A DNA stretch of 64,000 nt from Oscillospiraceae bacterium (GTDB lineage Bacteria > Bacillota > Clostridia > Oscillospirales > Ruminococcaceae): the NCBI GenBank assembly GCA_017991935.1, contig JAGOPP010000009.1, positions 1-64,000 on the forward strand, in the 5' to 3' direction. This document shows, one piece after another, positions 18,154 to 27,428 of this stretch. Made by a program: the position numbers and the translations under genes. Numbering within the stretch: the first letter of the stretch is position 1; the number at the start of each line of letters is the position of its first letter. The notes beneath the pieces were generated by a model. That model did not search any database, had not been told where the DNA came from, and was given only the letters and a program-made list of their open reading frames with translations.

Positions 18154-18452
18154 CAGACGGCTGCCAGCAGCGGCACGAGGATCACGAATTTCGGCTTCCG
18201 CGTCTTGTGGCGGCAGACGAGCATGCCGCAGAGCGCGCCCCCGGCGCCCCCGAGGGCCGCCCAGCGCAGCAGCGCCGCCTCCGGGATGCGCCGCAGATGC
18301 CGCGTCGCGAGCGCCTTGTCGCGCCAAAAGAGGAAAAACGCGGTCAGGTTGACCGTCAGCAGATAGGCGAGCGCGGCGAGTACGGGCCAAAAGAGCGGCC
18401 CGCCGAATTTTTCATATAGGGCGGAAAGCCCGTCCGAAACCAGTTGCGGCAT
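18105..18452 (-). CDS. DUF1294 family membrane protein
   Basis: A 115-residue integral membrane protein with about four hydrophobic segments. The signature FFLFWRDKALA followed by RRIPEAALLRWAALGGAGGA and CRHKTRKPKF matches DUF1294, of unknown function, sometimes fused to a cold-shock domain elsewhere. The start at 18452 follows GGAGGGGG. Its 3' end is duplicated downstream. Confidence 0.88.
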   Translation of the reverse strand: MPQLVSDGLSALYEKFGGPLFWPVLAALAYLLTVNLTAFFLFWRDKALATRHLRRIPEAALLRWAALGGAGGALCGMLVCRHKTRKPKFVILVPLLAAVWTAALILLVLFFAGRL

Positions 18453-18546
18453 CTCCCGTTTTCCCCCTCCCGCGGCGGCCGGCCCGCGTTTTTCTATCAC
18501 CGAACGTTATTTTACCATGGATCTTTTTGATCGTCAAAGGGTCGTC

Positions 18547-18575
18547 TTGCCATCGCGGGCCTTTTGCGCTAAAAT
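18547..18575 (+). promoter_or_regulatory. Galactokinase gene promoter
   Basis: TTGCCA (18547-18552), 17-bp spacer and TAAAAT (18570-18575). Its position rules out the upstream ATG at 18517 and supports GTG 18601 as start. Confidence 0.75.
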
Positions 18576-18600
18576 CTTTGGTAGAAAAGGGGTGAGCGCG

Positions 18601-19698
18601 GTGGAAGGCGAATTTTCCGTATTCCGCATCCCGGGCAGGACCGAGCTTGGCGGCGATCACACGGAGCAGCAGGGTGGCGGCGTCCTCGCGGCGGCGGTCG
18701 GCCGCTATATGACCGCGAGGGCGAAACGAACCGGGGACGACCGCGTGACCGTCCGGTCGGAGGGATTCGGGGAGTGCTCGTTCGATCTCTCGGAGACCGG
18801 GCCGGAGTTCGCGCGGCCCGGGACGTTCGATGCGCTCGCGCGCGGGGTCTGCGATTCTTTTTTGGAGAGCGGCAACTCCTTCGGCGGGTTCGAGGCGGAG
18901 GTTTCCTCCGAGATTCCGGCCGGGGCGGGGCTCGCCTCCTCCGCGGCCTTCGGGGTGCTGATCGGCTCCGTGATCAGCGGGCTTTATTTCGGGGAAGAAG
19001 TGCCCCCGGAGCATCTGGCCGCCTTCGCCGAGCGGGCGGAGACCCTGTTTTTCGGCGGGCCGGGCGGAAAGATGGACGCGCTCGCCTGCGCGGCCGGGTG
19101 CGTCGTCTCGGCAGACTTCCAAAACCCCTACGCGCCGCGGTGCGAGCGCGTGGACTGTGATTTTTCAAAGAGCGGCTACACGCTCGTCATGGCGGATTCC
19201 GGGACCCGGCATGGCGATCCGGCACGGGAGGACGCCTCCCTCGCGCGGGACATGCGGGCCGTCGCGCAGGCGCTCGAGTGCGGGCGCCTGTGCGAGGCGG
19301 AGCCGGCGGAGTTTTTCGCGCAGGCCCCGGTCATCCGCGACCGCTTCGGCGAGCGGGCCATGCTGCGCGCGTGGCACTATTTTTCCGAGACGCAGCGCGC
19401 ACAGGACGAGGCCGAGGCGCTTCGCCAAGGCGATTTTGAGGAATTCCTGCGCCTGTTTCGCGAGTCGGCGGAGAGCTCCGAGCGGCTTTTGAGGGACGAC
19501 GTCCCCGAGCGGGAGCCGGAGCGCGGGCCCGGGCGGGCAATCCTGACGGCGAGGGAACTGCTCGGCGGGGATGGCGCGGCGCGGGCGCGCGGGGACGCGG
19601 GCGCGGCGCAGTGCTTCGTGAAGGACGGGCGCGCCGAAAGCTTTATCGCCGAGATGGAGCTAAGGGGTTTCCCCTGCATGGTCCTGCATATTTTGTGA
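18601..19698 (+). CDS. Galactokinase-like GHMP kinase
   Basis: A 365-residue GHMP-family sugar kinase. The galactokinase signature is recognisable but diverged: PGRTELGGDHTEQQGG in place of the usual GRVNLIGEHTDYNGG, and AGLASSAAFGVL for the GLSSSAA phosphate loop. The GTG start has AAAAGGGGTGAG upstream and lies downstream of a good promoter. It is slightly short for galactokinases, and no galT or galE is nearby, so galactose specificity is an inference. Confidence 0.75.
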   Translation: MEGEFSVFRIPGRTELGGDHTEQQGGGVLAAAVGRYMTARAKRTGDDRVTVRSEGFGECSFDLSETGPEFARPGTFDALARGVCDSFLESGNSFGGFEAEVSSEIPAGAGLASSAAFGVLIGSVISGLYFGEEVPPEHLAAFAERAETLFFGGPGGKMDALACAAGCVVSADFQNPYAPRCERVDCDFSKSGYTLVMADSGTRHGDPAREDASLARDMRAVAQALECGRLCEAEPAEFFAQAPVIRDRFGERAMLRAWHYFSETQRAQDEAEALRQGDFEEFLRLFRESAESSERLLRDDVPEREPERGPGRAILTARELLGGDGAARARGDAGAAQCFVKDGRAESFIAEMELRGFPCMVLHIL

Positions 19699-19741
19699 GC
19701 CGGGAGCCGGTTTTCCGGGCCCATGCCTGCCGCGCCGCCGC

Positions 19742-20081
19742 GCCACAGGAGGGCTTTGCTCCCTCAAACTCCCGCTTTTCGCCGGGTCTTTTCCGGTTTT
19801 CCAATCATGAACCGCCCATGCGGGTCACCCGCCGCGCCATTTAATCACAGGCCGTCGCCGCCCTCCCGGGCTCCCGTTTTTCGCCGCGGGTCTTTTCCGG
19901 TATTCCAATCATGTACCGCCCATGGCGGGTCACCCGTCGGGCCACAGGAGGGCTTTGCTCCCTCAAACTCCCGCTTTTCGCCGGGTCTTTTCCGGTTTTC
20001 CAATCATGAACCGCCCATGCGGGTCACCCGCCGCGCCATTTAATCACAGGCCTTCGCCGCCCTCCCGGGCTCCCGTTTTCC
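19742..20081. repeat. Long direct repeat (about 142 bp, 199-bp period) with an extra internal copy
   Basis: The copies at 19742-19882 and 19941-20081 are almost identical, beginning GCCACAGGAGGGCTTTGCTC. The 58 bp between them is itself a diverged copy of their middle third (CTTTTCCGG...CCAATCATG...CCGCCCATG...CGGGTCACCCG). ORFs here are translated repeats, so the 19699-20166 gap holds no supported gene. Confidence 0.9.
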
Positions 20082-20166
20082 ATCGAACGCCGATTTTCGG
20101 GGCCCGCATTCGCGGTGATGAGCGCCGAGCGGCCTACCGCCCGATCTTCTATATTTCCTATGCATA

Positions 20167-20201
20167 AAGCCCGGGCCGCCTTTTTCAGGCGGCCCGGGCT
20201 T
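20167..20201. terminator. Strong hairpin ending the lysis block
   Basis: AAGCCCGGGCCGCC and GGCGGCCCGGGCTT form a perfect 14-bp stem 14 bp beyond the endolysin stop. T-runs are short on both sides. Confidence 0.65.
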
Positions 20202-20215
20202 CGTTTGCACGGTCG

Positions 20216-20926
20216 TTATCCGAGGATCTCGGCGATCTTTCGGAGCTTTTCCGCAAGGGCGTCTCTCTCCGCGCGCAGGACGGCGCAGGGGTCCTCCGGC
20301 TCCTGTTTCGGGAAACCGTTTTTGCCCCGCTCCCGGACGAGCGCCGGGTAATCTTTATAAGCGGTATTCAGATCCACCACCGTCCCGATGCCGGGGACGA
20401 CGCCTTTGCTGCTTCGCTGCCAAAGGCCGCTCTCCTCCGCGAGGGCGTTTTTGCCGGCCCACTGCGCGCACCAGATCTCGTATTTCTTTAGGCGCGCCGC
20501 CTCCGAGGCCAAAATTTTCTCGAGATTGGCCTTGAAGGAGTAGATGCCGCAGAGATAGCCTTGTTCGAGCGCCCGTTCAAAAAACGCGTCGGCGATCTCC
20601 ATCTGCTCCGCGGCGGAGAGCGCCGTCTGGACGGCGAGCTCGATGTCGCAGAAGATCGGATATTCCGGCTTCGCGCCCGCGATCGCCTCCAGAAAGACGG
20701 CCCCCTCCTCCCGCGCGCCCCGCGCGTCGGCGGATTTGCAGAAATGGTAAAAGCCGACCGGGATCCCCGCGGCGGCGCAGCCCGCGAGGTTCGCCTTCAG
20801 CATGGGGTCGGCCGCATTCCCGATGCTCGCGCGCAAAATCGCGAATTGGACGCCGGATTCCGCGGCTTTTGCCCAGTCGATCGTCCCCTGATATTTCGAG
20901 ACGTCGACGCCGTCAAAGGTTGTCAT
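20216..20926 (-). CDS. GH25 muramidase (phage endolysin)
   Basis: A 236-residue glycosyl hydrolase family 25 lysozyme cutting the MurNAc-GlcNAc bond. The GVDVSKYQGTIDW start, GFYHF and the catalytic D-x-E (FCDIE) are present. The catalytic domain fills residues 1-195 and is followed by a short charged helix (LRAERDALAEKLRKIAEI) in place of a wall-binding repeat. GGAGGGACCGA precedes the ATG. It overlaps the holin gene by 14 bp, as lysis cassettes often do. Confidence 0.92.
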   Translation of the reverse strand: MTTFDGVDVSKYQGTIDWAKAAESGVQFAILRASIGNAADPMLKANLAGCAAAGIPVGFYHFCKSADARGAREEGAVFLEAIAGAKPEYPIFCDIELAVQTALSAAEQMEIADAFFERALEQGYLCGIYSFKANLEKILASEAARLKKYEIWCAQWAGKNALAEESGLWQRSSKGVVPGIGTVVDLNTAYKDYPALVRERGKNGFPKQEPEDPCAVLRAERDALAEKLRKIAEILG

Positions 20927-21191
20927 TCGGTCCCTCCTCCCCGTCGCAGAAAGGATAGGTGTAGCAGAGGGCGCGTTTGCTGTCGGCGATGCCGTCGGTC
21001 GTCGGGTCGATCACGATGCCGAGCCCCGCCAGCAGGTTGATGATCAAAGTGAGCACGTTGACCAGATCGGATTCGCTGACCGGGGGAACGATATCGAATA
21101 GGCCGAGCACGGAATAGATCGCGGCCGCGGCGACCGGGATGGAGACCATCAGCCACGTCTTATTGCGCAGACGGACTTTCCAATTTATCAT
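20913..21191 (-). CDS. Phage holin, phi LC3 type
   Basis: A 92-residue holin expected to open the membrane for the adjacent endolysin. It starts MINWKVRLRNKTW, has two hydrophobic segments (LMVSIPVAAAAIYSVLGLF and VLTLIINLLAGLGIVID) and ends in the family pattern DPTTDGIADSKRAL. AGAGGTG lies 6 bp before the ATG at 21191; the longer ORF to 21239 is not supported. Confidence 0.9.
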   Translation of the reverse strand: MINWKVRLRNKTWLMVSIPVAAAAIYSVLGLFDIVPPVSESDLVNVLTLIINLLAGLGIVIDPTTDGIADSKRALCYTYPFCDGEEGPNDNL

Positions 21192-21202
21192 AAAAACACC
21201 TC

Positions 21203-21460
21203 TTATGCGTGCGGGACGCGCTGCATCCCGACAAGCCATTCTTTTACGGAGGCCATCTCCGCCTCCGTCCTGTAAATTCGTTCCACAAGGTTGTTGTGTT
21301 TTTCCACCTTTTCCTCCAAGATGTCGAGCCTGCCGATCAAAATATCCACCTGACGGCGCAGGGCGTCTTCCTGATCCGCGCGCGCCCGGTGGCTGATGAG
21401 AAGCTGCACGATCACCGTGGCCGCGCCGGTGATCAGGGCGGCCAGCACCGCTTCCTGCAT
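21203..21460 (-). CDS. Small membrane/coiled-coil protein of the lysis cassette
   Basis: An 85-residue protein with one N-terminal membrane segment (VLAALITGAATVIVQLLI), a basic turn and a coiled-coil (VDILIGRLDILEEKVEKHN). Proteins of this build usually precede holins in Firmicute phages and recall XhlA-type hemolysin-related proteins; direct homology is not proven. The ribosome site is weak, so the exact start is less sure. Confidence 0.7.
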   Translation of the reverse strand: MQEAVLAALITGAATVIVQLLISHRARADQEDALRRQVDILIGRLDILEEKVEKHNNLVERIYRTEAEMASVKEWLVGMQRVPHA

Positions 21461-21534
21461 ATCCTATGCCCCCCGGCCGGAAAGCGCGCCGTTCTTCTTT
21501 GTTCGGCGCAAATCCCGGAAGATTCTCCTTTTTT

Positions 21535-22368
21535 TCATCCGATATTTCCTTCGAGGCTCCAAGTGTTGTCCGCCGCGCGCTTCTTGAGCAGGACGCTCGA
21601 GTACCGGTCCGCGATCCCGTAGGCGGATTCCCTGCACCAGACCGTCACGCCGGAGGCGAACGCGACCGTGACGGCGCCCGCCCCCGCCCGGAAGACGACG
21701 ATCTCCGTGTCGAGCGGAAACGCCGCGCTCGCGTAGAGCGGCACCGTGACCGTGATGGCCGAGCCGTTGGCGCAGACGAGGTCTTTCCCCGCGTCGGAGA
21801 GCTCCAGCGTGCGGTCCGCGGTGACTTCGACCTGACCGGAGGCGGCCTGCAGCGGCGTCACTTTGCTGCCGCCGTCGAGCGTCGCGATGCCCGCCGCGAC
21901 CGCGCCCTTCGCCTCGACCGCGCCGCCGGTGCCGGTGACGACAAGGTTTCCGGGCGTCGCGCCGAGCTTGCCGTCGCTCGTCAGGCTGCCGTGCGCGTGG
22001 GCGGCGGCGGCCTTTCCGCTAAGGCCGGACGCCAGCTCGTTGATCGCGCCCTGCACATTGCCGGCGGCGAGGCCGGAGCCGGCGTTGCCGTAGGCGATTT
22101 TTTCCGCGCCGTAGTCCCCGGCGGCAGCCGAAATGTCCCCCGCCCGGCCAAAGACGGAGGACACCGCCCCGGCGGTGAACTGCGCCCCCGCAAGGTCCTC
22201 CTTCGAGCAGGTCAGCTCGACGTTTTCGTTGAATTTCGGGATGACCACGCCGCGGACGATCTCCTCGACCTTTTGCTGCATCTCCGATGCGCTGAGGCCC
22301 GGCACGTCCGCCTGTCCGTAGACGCCCTTTCCCAGAAGGTCGGCCTCCGTAATTTTCGATAATGCCAT
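21535..22368 (-). CDS. Phage tail or receptor-binding (fibre-like) protein
   Basis: A 277-residue protein with the small-residue composition of phage fibre proteins. The central region holds AHAHGSLTSDGKLG and LVVTGTGGAVEAKGAV, typical of collar/fibre repeats where the HxH may bind metal in a trimer. A beta-rich C terminus follows (ITVTVPLYA, VTVAFASGVTVW). The start at 22368 is preferred because AAAGGAA lies 8 bp upstream; ATG 22374 is too close. A shared 21-bp motif lies about 77 bp upstream. Confidence 0.75.
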   Translation of the reverse strand: MALSKITEADLLGKGVYGQADVPGLSASEMQQKVEEIVRGVVIPKFNENVELTCSKEDLAGAQFTAGAVSSVFGRAGDISAAAGDYGAEKIAYGNAGSGLAAGNVQGAINELASGLSGKAAAAHAHGSLTSDGKLGATPGNLVVTGTGGAVEAKGAVAAGIATLDGGSKVTPLQAASGQVEVTADRTLELSDAGKDLVCANGSAITVTVPLYASAAFPLDTEIVVFRAGAGAVTVAFASGVTVWCRESAYGIADRYSSVLLKKRAADNTWSLEGNIG

Positions 22369-22438
22369 ATCCATGTTCCTTTCCCGCTTATTGGGACGCT
22401 CACCCCCCGTCCCCGCCAAAAGCTTACCGGAATGAAAC

Positions 22439-22461
22439 GCTTGGAACTGATGAACCCGCAA
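22439..22461 (-). promoter_or_regulatory. Candidate shared regulatory motif of phage block L
   Basis: TCATCAGTTCCAAGCGTTTC on the minus strand (TCATCAGTT at 22453-22445) matches, at 15 of 21 aligned positions, the element upstream of block T, at nearly the same distance from the start codon (77 versus 72 bp). No standard -35/-10 pair is visible nearby. Confidence 0.35.
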
Positions 22462-22467
22462 AAAAAT

Positions 22468-22497
22468 ACCGCCGCGGCAAAAAAAAGCCGCGGCGGC
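22468..22497 (-). terminator. Terminator of the zinc-ribbon membrane protein gene
   Basis: GCCGCCGCGGC and GCCGCGGCGGT form an 11-bp stem with a T8 loop and a T-run on the minus strand. It separates a host gene from phage block L. Confidence 0.85.
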
Positions 22498-22512
22498 GTT
22501 CCGATAGGGCGC

Positions 22513-22956
22513 TCAGTATGTAATGAATTTAAACTTGCCGATCAGCGGCAGCAGCCTCGCCTCGCCCTTCCACGCGCGGACGAAGCCCATGACGGTCCAG
22601 ACGAGGGCCACGATCATGCCGACGCCGGAGGCGACCCATCCGAGGAAGGGGACGATGGCCGCCACGCCGCAGGCGCAATAAAACAGGGTCAGGATCAGGA
22701 CTTGGTTCGCGTGGAAGCGGATGAATTTGGAATTCGGCTCCGCGATCATCGCGAACGCCGCGAAGACGATGGACAGATATTGCAGGGCGGCGAGCTTGCC
22801 GAGCGCCGCGCGCTCCTCGGCGGCGTAGGATTCGGTGAAATCGGCCTCCTCCTCCTCGACAATCGGCCGGTTGTTTCCCTCAAGGGGTTTCCCGCAGGAG
22901 GGGCAGCAGACGGCGCCTTCCGGTAGGATGGCCCCGCAGTTGGAACAAAACGCCAT
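22513..22956 (-). CDS. Zinc-ribbon plus DUF4870-like membrane protein
   Basis: A 147-residue protein. An N-terminal zinc ribbon (FCSNCGAILPEGAVCCPSCG) is joined by an acidic linker to three hydrophobic segments including FIRFHANQVLILTLFYCACG, matching DUF4870-type membrane proteins. The function is unknown. AAAGGAGTG precedes the ATG. Confidence 0.85.
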   Translation of the reverse strand: MAFCSNCGAILPEGAVCCPSCGKPLEGNNRPIVEEEEADFTESYAAEERAALGKLAALQYLSIVFAAFAMIAEPNSKFIRFHANQVLILTLFYCACGVAAIVPFLGWVASGVGMIVALVWTVMGFVRAWKGEARLLPLIGKFKFITY

Positions 22957-23064
22957 GGATGGTCACTCCTTTCAATTTCTAAGTACAATATAATCGTCTT
23001 TTTCCCGCAGGGCAACCCCGCGGTTTGAAGAAAAATTTAACAATTTGGAAATTTTAAAGAAAAC

Positions 23065-24423
23065 TCAGTTGCGCAGGCTGTGGATCGGGGCGGGGATCCG
23101 CCCGCCGCGCGCGATAAACTTTTCGGCCGAGAAGGAGGACACCTTCATCACCGGGGCGCTCCCCAAGAGGCCGCCGAAGTCCACGCGGTCGCCGGTCTCC
23201 TTGCCCAGCGCCGGGATGATGCGCACGGCGGTGGTCTTGTTGTTGATGACGCCGATCGCGGCCTCGTCCGCGATGATCGCGGAGATCGTCTCGGCGGAGG
23301 TCCGGCCCGGGATGGCGATCATGTCGAGCCCGACGGAGCACACGCAGGTCATGGCCTCAAGCTTCTCGATGCTGAGGCTGCCGCGCTCGACGGCGGCGAT
23401 CATGCCGGCGTCCTCGCTGACCGGGATGAACGCGCCGGAGAGCCCGCCCACGTGCCCGGAGGCCATGATGCCGCCCTTTTTGACGGCGTCGTTGAGCAGC
23501 GCGAGGGCGGCGGTCGTGCCGGGGGCCCCGCAGCTCTCAAGCCCGATCAGCTCAAGGATCTCCGCGACGGAATCCCCGACGGTGGCGGTCGGCGCGAGCG
23601 AGAGATCCACGACGCCGAAGGGCACGCCGAGGCGGTTCGAGGCCTCCTGCGCGACCAGCTGGCCGACGCGGGTGACTTTAAAGGCGGTGCGCTTGATCGT
23701 CTCGGCGACCGTGTCGAAAGGCACGCCGCCGCACTCTTTTAACGCGTGGGCGACGACGCCGGGCCCGGAGACGCCGACGTTGATGCAGCACTCCGGCTCG
23801 CCCTCCCCGTGAAACGCCCCGGCCATAAAGGGGTTATCCTCCACGGCGTTCGCGAACACGACGAGCTTCGCGCAGCCCAGGCAGTCCCGCTCCCTTGTGA
23901 GGTAGGCGGTCTCTTTGATGATCGCGCCCATGCGGGCCACGGCGTCCATGTTGATGCCGGAGCGGGTGGTGGCGATGTTGACGCTCGCGCAGACGCGCTC
24001 CGTCTCGGCGAGCGCCTCCGGGATGGAGGAGAGCAGCGCGCTGTCGCAGCGCGTGAAGCCCTTATGCACCAAGGAGGAGAAGCCGCCGATGAAATCCGCG
24101 CCGACCGTCTCGGCGGCACGGTCCATCGCCTTCGCGAAGGGGACGTAGTCGTCCGAGCCGCAGGAGGCCGCCACGTCCGCGGCCGGGGTGACGGAGATGC
24201 GCCGGTTGACGATCGGGATGCCGAATTCCTGCGCGATGGACTCGCACACCGGCACCAGATTTTTTGCGTAGCGCGTGATTTTTTCGTAGACCTTTTCGCA
24301 GCAGCGCTCCATCGACGGATCGGCGCAGTCCCGGAGCGAGATGCCCATCGTGACCGTGCGGACGTCGAGGTGCTGCTCGTCGATCATCTGAATTGTCTGA
24401 AGAATGTCTTCCGTATTGATCAT
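23065..24423 (-). CDS. PFL/DUF711 (UPF0210) family protein
   Basis: A 452-residue protein of the UPF0210 family, cytoplasmic and of unknown reaction, usually encoded beside a small ACT protein as here. Many conserved cysteines and glycine motifs occur ([20 protein letters not shown]-like [23 protein letters not shown]). The start ATG at 24423 follows GGAG by 5-6 bp. The longer ORF to 24579 is read through the ACT gene in another frame. Confidence 0.9.
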   Translation of the reverse strand: MINTEDILQTIQMIDEQHLDVRTVTMGISLRDCADPSMERCCEKVYEKITRYAKNLVPVCESIAQEFGIPIVNRRISVTPAADVAASCGSDDYVPFAKAMDRAAETVGADFIGGFSSLVHKGFTRCDSALLSSIPEALAETERVCASVNIATTRSGINMDAVARMGAIIKETAYLTRERDCLGCAKLVVFANAVEDNPFMAGAFHGEGEPECCINVGVSGPGVVAHALKECGGVPFDTVAETIKRTAFKVTRVGQLVAQEASNRLGVPFGVVDLSLAPTATVGDSVAEILELIGLESCGAPGTTAALALLNDAVKKGGIMASGHVGGLSGAFIPVSEDAGMIAAVERGSLSIEKLEAMTCVCSVGLDMIAIPGRTSAETISAIIADEAAIGVINNKTTAVRIIPALGKETGDRVDFGGLLGSAPVMKVSSFSAEKFIARGGRIPAPIHSLRN

Positions 24424-24478
24424 ACTAACTCCAAATCGGCGGGCCGGGGCGGTTTCGCGCCCCGCGCGGCGCGGAAAC

Positions 24479-24748
24479 TTAAATTTTGTGCATCGCGTTG
24501 AAGATGTCCTCGCGCTGGATGTGGACGACGAGGCCCTTTTCGCTGCCGGCCTCCAGCAGGGAGCCGCGCAGCTCGTCAAACGGCAGGCTGCACTTGGTGA
24601 GATCCACCAGCATGATCATCGTGAAATATTCCTGCAGGATGGTCTGGCTGATGTCCATGATGTTGATGTTTTTTTCGCTGAGGAAGCCGCTGATATAGGC
24701 GATGATGCCCACGGCGTCCTTGGCCACGACGGTGATGATCGCGTTCAT
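24479..24748 (-). CDS. ACT domain protein (UPF0237/GcvR-like)
   Basis: An 89-residue single ACT domain ([20 protein letters not shown], then [11 protein letters not shown]), expected to bind an amino acid and regulate a partner. Its fixed neighbour is the DUF711 protein 55 bp downstream, so the two likely form one functional unit. GGAGG precedes the ATG. Confidence 0.92.
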   Translation of the reverse strand: MNAIITVVAKDAVGIIAYISGFLSEKNINIMDISQTILQEYFTMIMLVDLTKCSLPFDELRGSLLEAGSEKGLVVHIQREDIFNAMHKI

Positions 24749-24871
24749 ACTGCGCCTCCGAACTGATAAAGATATTGTTGAATTATATCATGTTTTTTCC
24801 GGTTTGGAAAGGGCCGTCCCCGCGAAAAACCGGCTTTCTTTTTAAAAATTCCGAAAGGGCCGCCGCGCCCC

Positions 24872-25291
24872 TCACAGGTCGTTCTCCGTTTTGACCGGGA
24901 CGCCGTTTTGGAGCAAAAGCTCCGCCGTCACGCCGTTGCCGGGGACGAGCGTCCCGGTGAAGCCGCCGTCGTAGATCATGCCGCGGCCGCAGGAGGGGCT
25001 TTTCGCCTTGAGCACGGCGTAGTCGGCGTGAAGCTCCTTGGCGAGGCGCAGGGCGATCTCCGCGCCGCGGCGGTAGGCCTCCGTGACGTCCGCGCCGGAC
25101 GCCGTGACGACGCTCTCGCCCCGGCGCTCGGCGGGCGGGCGCGGGGTCGGCAGGCCGCCGTCGCATTCCGGGCAGACGCCGATCAGCGCGTGCTCTTTTC
25201 CGAGGGCGAGGACCCGCCCGTCCGGGCAGCTTTTGCCGTCGTAGCGGCAGGGGCAGCCCAATAAGCACCGGCTGACAAGGACGATTCCCAT
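24872..25291 (-). CDS. DUF523 family protein
   Basis: A 139-residue protein of the DUF523 family. It has VSRCLLGCPCRYDG at the start, GVCPECDGGLPTPR, and AVLKAKSPSCGRG, cysteines conserved in this family and suggestive of metal or Fe-S binding. The role is unknown. The start at 25291 has GGAGG 7 bp upstream; the longer ORF to 25384 lacks a site. Confidence 0.9.
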   Translation of the reverse strand: MGIVLVSRCLLGCPCRYDGKSCPDGRVLALGKEHALIGVCPECDGGLPTPRPPAERRGESVVTASGADVTEAYRRGAEIALRLAKELHADYAVLKAKSPSCGRGMIYDGGFTGTLVPGNGVTAELLLQNGVPVKTENDL

Positions 25292-25451
25292 GGCAAAGCC
25301 TCCTTTTTTCCCGCCGCCGCGCGGTTTTTCGCGCGGCCGGAGAAATATATTTCCTACGATACTATCCGCCCCTCCTTTTGTCAAGCGAGAAAGCTCCGTA
25401 TTGATGCCGTTTTCCCATGGGGGAGAGCTTTTCCGCGGGGACGCCCCGCTC

Positions 25452-25480
25452 TTGAAAATCGGGCGGAAAGTTGGTATATT
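25452..25480 (+). promoter_or_regulatory. Glycogen operon promoter
   Basis: TTGAAA (25452-25457), 17-bp spacer, TATATT (25475-25480), 43 bp before the glgB start. The 25292-25451 stretch shows nothing else. Confidence 0.8.
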
Positions 25481-25523
25481 AAAATAGTAGATAAGGATAT
25501 CCGGAAAAAAGGAGGCAACGGGA

Positions 25524-27428
25524 TTGGCAGAAAGAAAACAGCGCAGAGATCTTGACCTTCCGATCTATCTGTTTCATCAGGGCACGAATTACCGCTCCTA
25601 CGCGTTTCTGGGTTCCCACCCGGCGCGGAGGGGGCGCGCGGCGGGCGCGGTGTTCCGCGTCTGGGCGCCTCACGCCGGGGCGGTTTCCGTCGTCGGCGAT
25701 TTCAACAACTGGGACCACCTCGCCGACCCGATGGAGGAGGTGAGCGGCGGCGGCGTCTGGGAGGGATTCATCCCGGGCGTGCGGCAGTTCGACCGGTACA
25801 AATACGCCGTCACGGCGGCGGACGGCAGGGTTCTCCTAAAGGCCGACCCCTACGCCTACCACGGCGAGACGCGCCCGGCCTCCGCCTCCATGTTTTACGA
25901 TCTGGACAATTACCTCTGGCAGGACGACGCGTGGATGAAAAACCGGCCCGCGCATCTGCGCGGCCTGCCGGTGAATATCTATGAACTGCATCTCGGCTCG
26001 TGGAAGCGATACCCCGACGGCAGCTTTTTTTCCTACCGAAAAATCGCCGACGAGCTCGCGGACTACGTGACCGAGATGGGCTACACGCACGTCGAGGTAT
26101 TGCCGCTGACGGAGCACCCCTACGACGGCTCGTGGGGCTACCAGTCTCTGGGCTATTTCGCGCCGACCTCCCGCTACGGGACGCCGGAGGATTTGATGTA
26201 CTTCGTCGACAGGATGCACCAGTCCGGCGTCGGCGTGATCTTCGACTGGGTGCCGGCCCATTTCCCCAAGGACGCCCACGGCCTCGCGCAGTTCGACGGC
26301 GAGTGCTGCTACGAATACCGCTCCCCGCTGATGGGCGAGCAGGGCGACTGGGGAACCAAAGTCTTTGACTTCGGCCGCAACGAGGTGCGGTGTTTCCTGA
26401 TTTCCAGCGCGAATTTCTGGTGCGATAAATTCCACGCCGACGGCATCCGCGCCGACGCGGTCTCCTCGATGCTCTACCGCGACTACGGAAAGCGGGGGGA
26501 CGAGTGGGAGCGCAACTGCGCCGGCGGGCGCGAAAATTTTGAGGCGATCTCGCTGCTGCGGGATCTCAACACCTCGGTGCTGACGGGCTTCCCGGGCGTC
26601 GCGACGATCGCGGAGGAGTCCACCGCGTGGCCGCTGGTCACGAAGCCGCCGTACGCCGGGGGCCTCGGCTTCAGCTTCAAGTGGAACATGGGCTGGATGA
26701 ACGACATGCTGGAATACGCCTCCCTCGACCCGATCTACCGCGCCTACAACCATGACAAGGTCACCTTCGGCATGATGTACGCGTTTTCCGAGAATTTTAT
26801 CCTGCCGGTCTCCCACGACGAAGTCGTGCACGGCAAGCGGTCCCTCATCAATAAGATGCCCGGCGGCTACGAGGAAAAATTCGCCGGGGTGCGCGCGTTT
26901 CTCGGCTTCATGATGGCCTACCCGGGCAAGAAGCTGCTCTTTATGGGGCAGGAGTTCGGCCAATTCATCGAGTGGGACGAGAAGCGCGAGCTCGACTGGC
27001 TGCTTCTGGATTTTGAGGCCCACCGCAGACTCCGCGATTACACGAAGGCGCTCAACCACCTCTACCTCAAGACCGCCGCGCTCTGGGAGCGGGACGACGG
27101 CTGGGAGGGCTTCCAATGGGCGGTCTGCGACGACAACACAAGCTCGGTCGTCGCGTTCCTACGCATGGACGGGCACGGCGGGGAGCTGCTCTGCGCCGTC
27201 AACTTCTGCCCGGTCGAGCGCCCGTATTACCGCGTCCCGGTGCAGGGGCCCTCGGTCTGGGAGGAGATCCTCTCGAGCGACGCCGTGGACTTCGGCGGCG
27301 AAGGGGCCAAAAACGGCGTCGTGGAGGCCGAGCCCGCCGAGGGCGGCGGCTACGCGGTCGCGCTCCATCTGCCGCCGCTTTCGGCCGTTTACCTCAAAAA
27401 ACTGCCGGAGGGGGGTCGGCGGGGATGA
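25524..27428 (+). CDS. glgB: 1,4-alpha-glucan branching enzyme
   Basis: A 634-residue GH13 enzyme forming alpha-1,6 branches in glycogen. An N-terminal CBM48 domain ([20 protein letters not shown]) precedes the catalytic barrel: DWVPAHFP, the nucleophile in [11 protein letters not shown], the acid/base in TIAEEST and the third acid in [11 protein letters not shown]. The start is TTG (25524) with AAGGAGG 8 bp upstream. It opens the glgBCDA operon and overlaps glgC by ATGA. Confidence 0.96.
   Translation: MAERKQRRDLDLPIYLFHQGTNYRSYAFLGSHPARRGRAAGAVFRVWAPHAGAVSVVGDFNNWDHLADPMEEVSGGGVWEGFIPGVRQFDRYKYAVTAADGRVLLKADPYAYHGETRPASASMFYDLDNYLWQDDAWMKNRPAHLRGLPVNIYELHLGSWKRYPDGSFFSYRKIADELADYVTEMGYTHVEVLPLTEHPYDGSWGYQSLGYFAPTSRYGTPEDLMYFVDRMHQSGVGVIFDWVPAHFPKDAHGLAQFDGECCYEYRSPLMGEQGDWGTKVFDFGRNEVRCFLISSANFWCDKFHADGIRADAVSSMLYRDYGKRGDEWERNCAGGRENFEAISLLRDLNTSVLTGFPGVATIAEESTAWPLVTKPPYAGGLGFSFKWNMGWMNDMLEYASLDPIYRAYNHDKVTFGMMYAFSENFILPVSHDEVVHGKRSLINKMPGGYEEKFAGVRAFLGFMMAYPGKKLLFMGQEFGQFIEWDEKRELDWLLLDFEAHRRLRDYTKALNHLYLKTAALWERDDGWEGFQWAVCDDNTSSVVAFLRMDGHGGELLCAVNFCPVERPYYRVPVQGPSVWEEILSSDAVDFGGEGAKNGVVEAEPAEGGGYAVALHLPPLSAVYLKKLPEGGRRG

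Larger units (their letters stand above)
20216..22368 (-). mobile_element. Phage block L: tail/fibre protein, small membrane protein, holin, endolysin
   Basis: Four co-directional minus-strand genes form a standard end-of-operon lysis module. There is no integrase, repressor or head gene here. The block is bounded by a repeat region and galactokinase on one side and a terminated host zinc-ribbon gene on the other. Together with blocks at 31414-33737 and 54454-62673 it would complete one phage late region. Confidence 0.75.

Noticed and set aside
18517..18600. ATG 18517 as the galactokinase start
   Set aside because: It lies upstream of the promoter at 18547-18575 and has no ribosome site.
19611..20167. 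Several plus-strand ORFs with repeated segments
   Set aside because: They are translations of the direct repeats downstream of galactokinase, with no ribosome site or known motif.
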